Positions 5,045 to 5,178 of a stretch of DNA of 5,178 bases are shown one piece after another (position 1 is the stretch's first letter; each line of letters begins with the position of its first letter). The notes below the pieces were generated by a model. The model was not told where the DNA came from and did not search any database. It worked only from the letters and a program-made list of their open reading frames with translations. Location of the stretch: NCBI GenBank assembly GCA_017463035.1, contig JAFTPY010000318.1, forward strand, positions 1-5,178. Direction: 5' to 3'. The DNA is from Lachnospiraceae bacterium (GTDB lineage Bacteria > Bacillota > Clostridia > Lachnospirales > Lachnospiraceae). The position numbers were made by a program, and so were the translations under genes.

Positions 5045-5053
5045 ATTAGATTT

Positions 5054-5178
5054 ATGGGTAAGTTTGTTATCAAGGAAGTTGCAAGCGGAGTTAAGTTTGA
5101 CTTAAAGGCAGGTAACTGCGAAGTGATTTCTACCAGCGAAGTGTACACCACCGAGGCTGCTTGTAAGAAGGGCATTGA
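5054..5178 (+). CDS. DUF1508/YegP-like small protein, 3'-truncated by window edge
   Basis: Forty-one codons are visible before the window ends. They begin MGKFVIKEVASGVKFDLKAG and continue with NCEVISTSEVYTTEAACKKGI. The pattern F-x-I-x(n)-F-x-L-K-A-x-N-x-E-V-I-x-T-S-E-x-Y and then AACKKGI is that of the DUF1508 (YegP) repeat, a short beta-beta-beta-alpha unit found singly or in tandem in small bacterial proteins. The biochemical function of the family is not established, to my knowledge. A position where many members have Gly (NGEVI) carries Cys here (NCEVI). The gene has its own promoter and a strong ribosome binding site, so it need not be functionally tied to recX. The 3' part and the number of repeats lie outside the window. 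Confidence 0.8.
   Translation, partial: MGKFVIKEVASGVKFDLKAGNCEVISTSEVYTTEAACKKGI

Overview
The window looks like core chromosome of a Gram-positive, low-to-mid GC member of the Clostridia, most likely Lachnospiraceae. That placement is an inference from protein character, the frequent TTA-AAG Leu-Lys codon pairs, strong CGGAGG/AAGGAGG ribosome binding sites, sigma-A type promoters and a Gram-positive (DinR-type) LexA operator on recA. I could not run a database search. All supported genes are on the + strand, and I see no mobile element, CRISPR array, rRNA or tRNA.

Left part (1-2930): a tight co-directional cluster. It starts with the 3' part of ftsY (SRP receptor GTPase, 5' end outside the window). 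Next come ilvA (PLP threonine ammonia-lyase with a C-terminal ACT domain) and rapZ/yvcJ (P-loop nucleotide-binding regulatory protein). Gaps are only 21 and 11 bases, each holding a ribosome binding site, so the three genes are probably cotranscribed. A long 20-bp hairpin with a T-rich tail (2879-2930) ends the unit.

Middle (2810-3107): a dense 298-base control region between rapZ and recA. It holds the terminator and a possible 19-codon reading frame whose ribosome binding site and start codon lie inside the terminator hairpin. It also holds two sigma-A promoters in series (2928-2956 and 3013-3041), a perfect 16-bp inverted repeat between them, a perfect LexA core GAAC-N4-GTTC at the start of the second transcript, and a half-degenerate second LexA-like site beside it.

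Right part (3108-5178): recA (340 aa) is followed by recX (231 aa), a RecA modulator. The 76-base gap between them carries a 13-bp GC-rich hairpin without a U-tract, a possible attenuator or processing site that could keep RecX below RecA. After recX a separate promoter and strong ribosome binding site lead into a truncated gene for a small DUF1508/YegP-like protein.

I found no clearly new biological system. The items most worth a second look are the layered recA control region, the Ala-to-Glu change in the FtsY G3 motif (DTEGR for DTAGR), the recA-recX hairpin, and the unusual neighbours of rapZ and recA.
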